Of a stretch of DNA of 64,000 nucleotides, positions 62,072-64,000 are shown one piece after another. The translations under genes were made by a program, and so were the position numbers. The notes under the pieces were generated by a model, which worked only from the letters and a program-made list of their open reading frames with translations, searched no databases and was not told the DNA's origin. Location of the stretch: positions 34,927-98,926 of the forward strand of contig JBGVOD010000054.1 in NCBI GenBank assembly GCA_045126215.1, written 5' to 3'. This DNA is from SVEL01 sp045126215. Lineage in GTDB: Bacteria; Bacillota; Clostridia; Lachnospirales; Lachnospiraceae. How positions within the stretch are numbered: position 1 is the stretch's first letter; every line of letters begins with the position of its first letter.

Positions 62072-63019
62072 TTATAATTTATATCGTGTAATGTTTGACC
62101 AATTGGATGGGAAATGCATTGCTTGAAGTAATTTATTTTTCTGAGATACAGATGTGGTTGCAGAAAAAGAATTTAATAGCTTGGTTAATTCTTTCTTAAG
62201 CGATTTAAAATCTTCTTTATCCAGTAAATAACGAAATGCTATGAGCAATGCAAACATATCGTGTTTTCCATAAAGATATTGTGTACCTTTTTGTGGAATA
62301 CTCATTTTTTTATGAAGTAAGGTATCAGGGATTTCAAATCTGGTTTCAAATGAAAACAGACGCTCATTGTGTGCACATATATTACGAAAGACAGTAAGTA
62401 CTTTTAAATACTGAATCAATTCTTTTTCTGTAATGTTGCCATAATGCACACTAACTTTGGATTTTATGCTCGGAAGCATAAAGGAATACATTTTAGAAGT
62501 TTGTCCAAGGGTAAGTGTTTTCATAATTACCCATAATGGAACATTCCCATATGTGTTTCTCTGATATACCACATAGCTGTGCTCGGTATTCTGATTGGCT
62601 TCGTATGTTAGTATGGATATCAGTTTAGAAACATCACGACTGTTTTTATTGGAAACATTGTAATTGGCAGAATTTAAATACGCTGATTGATTTTCAGAAA
62701 AGGCTTCACAAAACGAATAGGAAATCAATGAGCGGATTTTTTGCTCGATATGACAAATGTATTTAAATACAAGAGAACGGAGATTTTCATCGAATTCATA
62801 TAGTGCAACAATATCCGCAAAATCTGTTCCTTTCACATACGTTCTTGTCATCGGGTTGTAAAATATATCTTTATAGCCATCAATTAAGGAGTAATAGCCA
62901 ATATCATGCAATTTCCCCTCAGCATATGACAAATCGGAAATATTAAGTTGTTTTTTCTGAGTCAGAATATTTATTTGATCAGAGTATGTAATAAAGGGTT
63001 TAATTGGTTTCTTTGGCAT
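62072..63019 (-). CDS. Abi_2-family abortive infection protein (AbiD/AbiF-like)
   Basis: 315 residues. PKKPIKPFITYSDQINILTQ, IGYYSLIDGYKDIFY, HIEQKIRSLISYSF and FRNICAHNERLFSFE (the HEPN-like RNase motif R-x4-H, here RNICAH) are Abi_2 signatures. Such proteins stop growth on phage infection, probably by RNA cleavage. The start MPKK at 63019 follows GGAG; the longer frames are inside the leader. A small RNA with its own promoter and terminator lies directly upstream on the same strand. Confidence 0.9.
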   Translation of the reverse strand: MPKKPIKPFITYSDQINILTQKKQLNISDLSYAEGKLHDIGYYSLIDGYKDIFYNPMTRTYVKGTDFADIVALYEFDENLRSLVFKYICHIEQKIRSLISYSFCEAFSENQSAYLNSANYNVSNKNSRDVSKLISILTYEANQNTEHSYVVYQRNTYGNVPLWVIMKTLTLGQTSKMYSFMLPSIKSKVSVHYGNITEKELIQYLKVLTVFRNICAHNERLFSFETRFEIPDTLLHKKMSIPQKGTQYLYGKHDMFALLIAFRYLLDKEDFKSLKKELTKLLNSFSATTSVSQKNKLLQAMHFPSNWSNITRYKL

Positions 63020-63043
63020 ATTTTTCTCCATACATTTTTGTAT

Positions 63044-63112
63044 AAAAAAAGGAAGGCCCGCAGGTCTTCCTTCCGGTCGCAGGCATCGCAAGTTTCTGCA
63101 ACCTAATCACTA
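63044..63112 (-). ncRNA. Candidate Abi-associated regulatory RNA
   Basis: On the minus strand GGTTGCAG and CTGCGACC form an eight-pair stem (63103-63096 with 63082-63075). Two nt later AAGGAAGACC-TGCG-GGCCTTCCTT forms a ten-pair terminator (63072-63049) with seven U. About 69 nt from the predicted start. It ends 25 nt before the abi start codon. The arrangement resembles the AbiF RNA motif reported beside Abi_2 genes and RNA antitoxins of the ToxIN type. Confidence 0.65.
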
Positions 63113-63118
63113 ACAGAT

Positions 63119-63147
63119 ATGATACCATTAATATCCGCCAAATGCAA
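63119..63147 (-). promoter_or_regulatory. Promoter of the Abi-associated RNA
   Basis: On the minus strand TTGCAT (63147-63142), 17 nt, TATCAT (63124-63119). It would start the RNA near 63112 and supply abi by read-through. Confidence 0.65.
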
Positions 63148-63248
63148 GCGGTATTTTTGATAAATCTGCAATAGTATTATATGCAGTTGGAGAGTTTTTA
63201 TGTTAAGTGTTATGTTGTGAAAATATTTTTATAAATAAGAAAAATAGA

Positions 63249-63277
63249 TTGAGAATTGGTTGGAACAGAGTTATAAT
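63249..63277 (+). promoter_or_regulatory. Promoter of the TOTE operon
   Basis: TTGAGA, 17 nt, TATAAT, about 55 nt before the first gene. It diverges from the abi RNA promoter; about 100 nt separate them. Nothing else is seen in 63150-63248. Confidence 0.75.
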
Positions 63278-63332
63278 TTTGTTGGGACAAAAGAAGAGCT
63301 TGTGAAAACAGTAGCATTGATTGGAGGTTTAC

Positions 63333-63647
63333 ATGGAAGTTTCAAAAAGCGATTGGAAATTATTCAGAGTACGCATTGCTGAATGGCAGGAAAATTATAT
63401 GGAACGCTTAGTGAAAGAATATATTGATATGTTGAATGGAAACGGAAATGCCTCGGATAAGTTCTGGGAGCTGGAAGAGCGAATAAAGAAGGACAAGAAA
63501 CATCCGGGAGTTATGCTTGAATTAAGTAAAGGAAATATGATTTTCGATATTGTGGCATTGATTAATAGTGATGTAATTACGACTGCTGATTTGGAAGGTT
63601 TTAGTGATGAATTAAGAGAAAGTGTTGATTTTCTTTTGCATAGGTAA
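63333..63647 (+). CDS. Small partner gene of the TOTE operon
   Basis: 104 residues, helical and charged: SDWKLFRVRIAEWQENYMER, DKFWELEERIKKDKKHPGV, NMIFDIVALINSDVIT. Proteins of this type are often carried on mobile elements of Lachnospiraceae and are sometimes mislabelled as transporters, although no membrane segment is present. GGAGG precedes ATG 63333. It is 39 nt upstream of the TOTE gene and shares its promoter. Confidence 0.75.
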   Translation: MEVSKSDWKLFRVRIAEWQENYMERLVKEYIDMLNGNGNASDKFWELEERIKKDKKHPGVMLELSKGNMIFDIVALINSDVITTADLEGFSDELRESVDFLLHR

Positions 63648-63686
63648 AAGGTGCGCATACACATATATGAATTGCAGGTGATATTT

Positions 63687-64000
63687 ATGAATATAGAAGC
63701 GTATGATGCGGAGTCTTTAAGGAAGCTCGTCAGACTCCTTGAATATGAGAACAGGTTATTGAAAGACAAACTAAAGAAAGAAAATATTCCGTATGACGAG
63801 GTCAATCCTTTTGAAGAGACGATAGACAATGTAGAAGAGTACGACCCTGATCAGGGAGAACGCATTGTTAATCCACCTTATATTACAGAGGAAATGGCAC
63901 AGAAGTTTTTTGCCATGTTTTGGGGGCGGGAGGATGTTTATGCAAAGCGTGGTAAGAATGGTGGTTATTTTCCACAATGTGATAACAGATGGGATGCCAG
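63687..64000 (+). CDS. TOTE conflict system protein, N-terminal part
   Basis: The frame runs off the window with 104 codons visible. A coiled-coil start (ESLRKLVRLLEYENRLLKDK) is followed by an acidic linker with EEYDPDQGERI and then ITEEMAQKFFAMFWGREDVYAK, NGGYFPQCDNRW. These match the opening of the archaeo-eukaryotic primase domain of TOTE conflict proteins, which usually continue into a helicase and a nuclease. AGGTG precedes ATG 63687. These systems are thought to defend mobile elements or hosts against foreign nucleic acid. The remainder lies beyond the window. Confidence 0.8.
   Translation, partial: MNIEAYDAESLRKLVRLLEYENRLLKDKLKKENIPYDEVNPFEETIDNVEEYDPDQGERIVNPPYITEEMAQKFFAMFWGREDVYAKRGKNGGYFPQCDNRWDA

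Noticed and set aside
61815..62126. Plus-strand frame over the 62.03-kb terminator
   Set aside because: It reads through a strong terminator and shifts from the better supported 61718 gene.
62072..63091. Longer Abi protein starting at 63091
   Set aside because: The extra 24 codons translate the terminator hairpin; the ribosome binding site supports 63019.
63395..63977. Minus-strand frames opposite the TOTE operon genes
   Set aside because: Shadows without ribosome binding sites; the plus-strand frames have promoter, ribosome binding sites and family motifs.
56100..64000. Intact prophage
   Set aside because: Only fragments of head-like and tail-like genes are found; no terminase, portal or lysis genes, and the recombinase lacks its catalytic domain.

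Overview
The window comes from an AT-rich, endospore-forming Gram-positive anaerobe of the Clostridia, most likely Lachnospiraceae. The evidence is a conserved sporulation block (spoVT, yabP, yabQ, divIC, spoIIE), Shine-Dalgarno sites of the GGAGG type throughout, a fermentative adhE under a Rex-type operator, an ImmA/IrrE pair, and plant-glycan enzymes (GH53 galactanase, two GH13 enzymes). Assignment to a Lachnospira/Eubacterium-like genus is inference.

Layout. 1-9.4 kb: the 3' end of a giant secreted protein, a DNA-alkylation repair protein, a galactanase lipoprotein, a hybrid histidine kinase and spoVT. 9.5-16.9 kb: the HU/rqcP/yabP/yabQ/divIC - spoIIE - tilS/hpt/ftsH block, with readable sigma-G-like and Spo0A-type promoters. 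17-24.3 kb: a GH13 enzyme, tRNA-Tyr, tRNA-Leu, a heterodimeric ABC exporter and tRNA-Phe. 24.3-38 kb: an EAL phosphodiesterase, a membrane-anchored subtilase with threonine/glutamate-rich linkers, adhE, a second GH13 enzyme, an alkaline phosphatase lipoprotein behind PhoP-like boxes, and a YibE/F membrane protein. 38.1-38.9 kb is a scar: a decayed subtilase followed by a hairpin and the 5' end of a group II intron. 38.9-55.8 kb: housekeeping genes (DegV, a B12 radical SAM protein, nth, an exonuclease, a HypE-like protein, an Lrp/aminotransferase pair, trmL, a two-component system, mutS2, a protease-like PDZ protein, yhaM, rlmD).

56-64 kb is an accessory island made of broken and living parts: XRE/ImmA, candidate antisense RNAs, DUF4417, a toxin-immunity-like pair, a recombinase remnant on the minus strand, remnants of a head-morphogenesis-like protein, a papain-fold toxin and a tail protein, an oriT-like sequence, an Abi_2 abortive-infection gene, and the start of a TOTE conflict-system operon that runs off the window.

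The strongest candidate for a poorly described system is the Abi locus at 62.07-63.15 kb. On the minus strand a promoter, a RNA of about 70 nt with two hairpins, an intrinsic terminator, and then the ribosome binding site and abi gene follow each other. This is the layout expected for a RNA-controlled (AbiF-RNA or type III-like) toxin-antitoxin system. It sits divergently from the TOTE operon, so the two form a small defence cluster.
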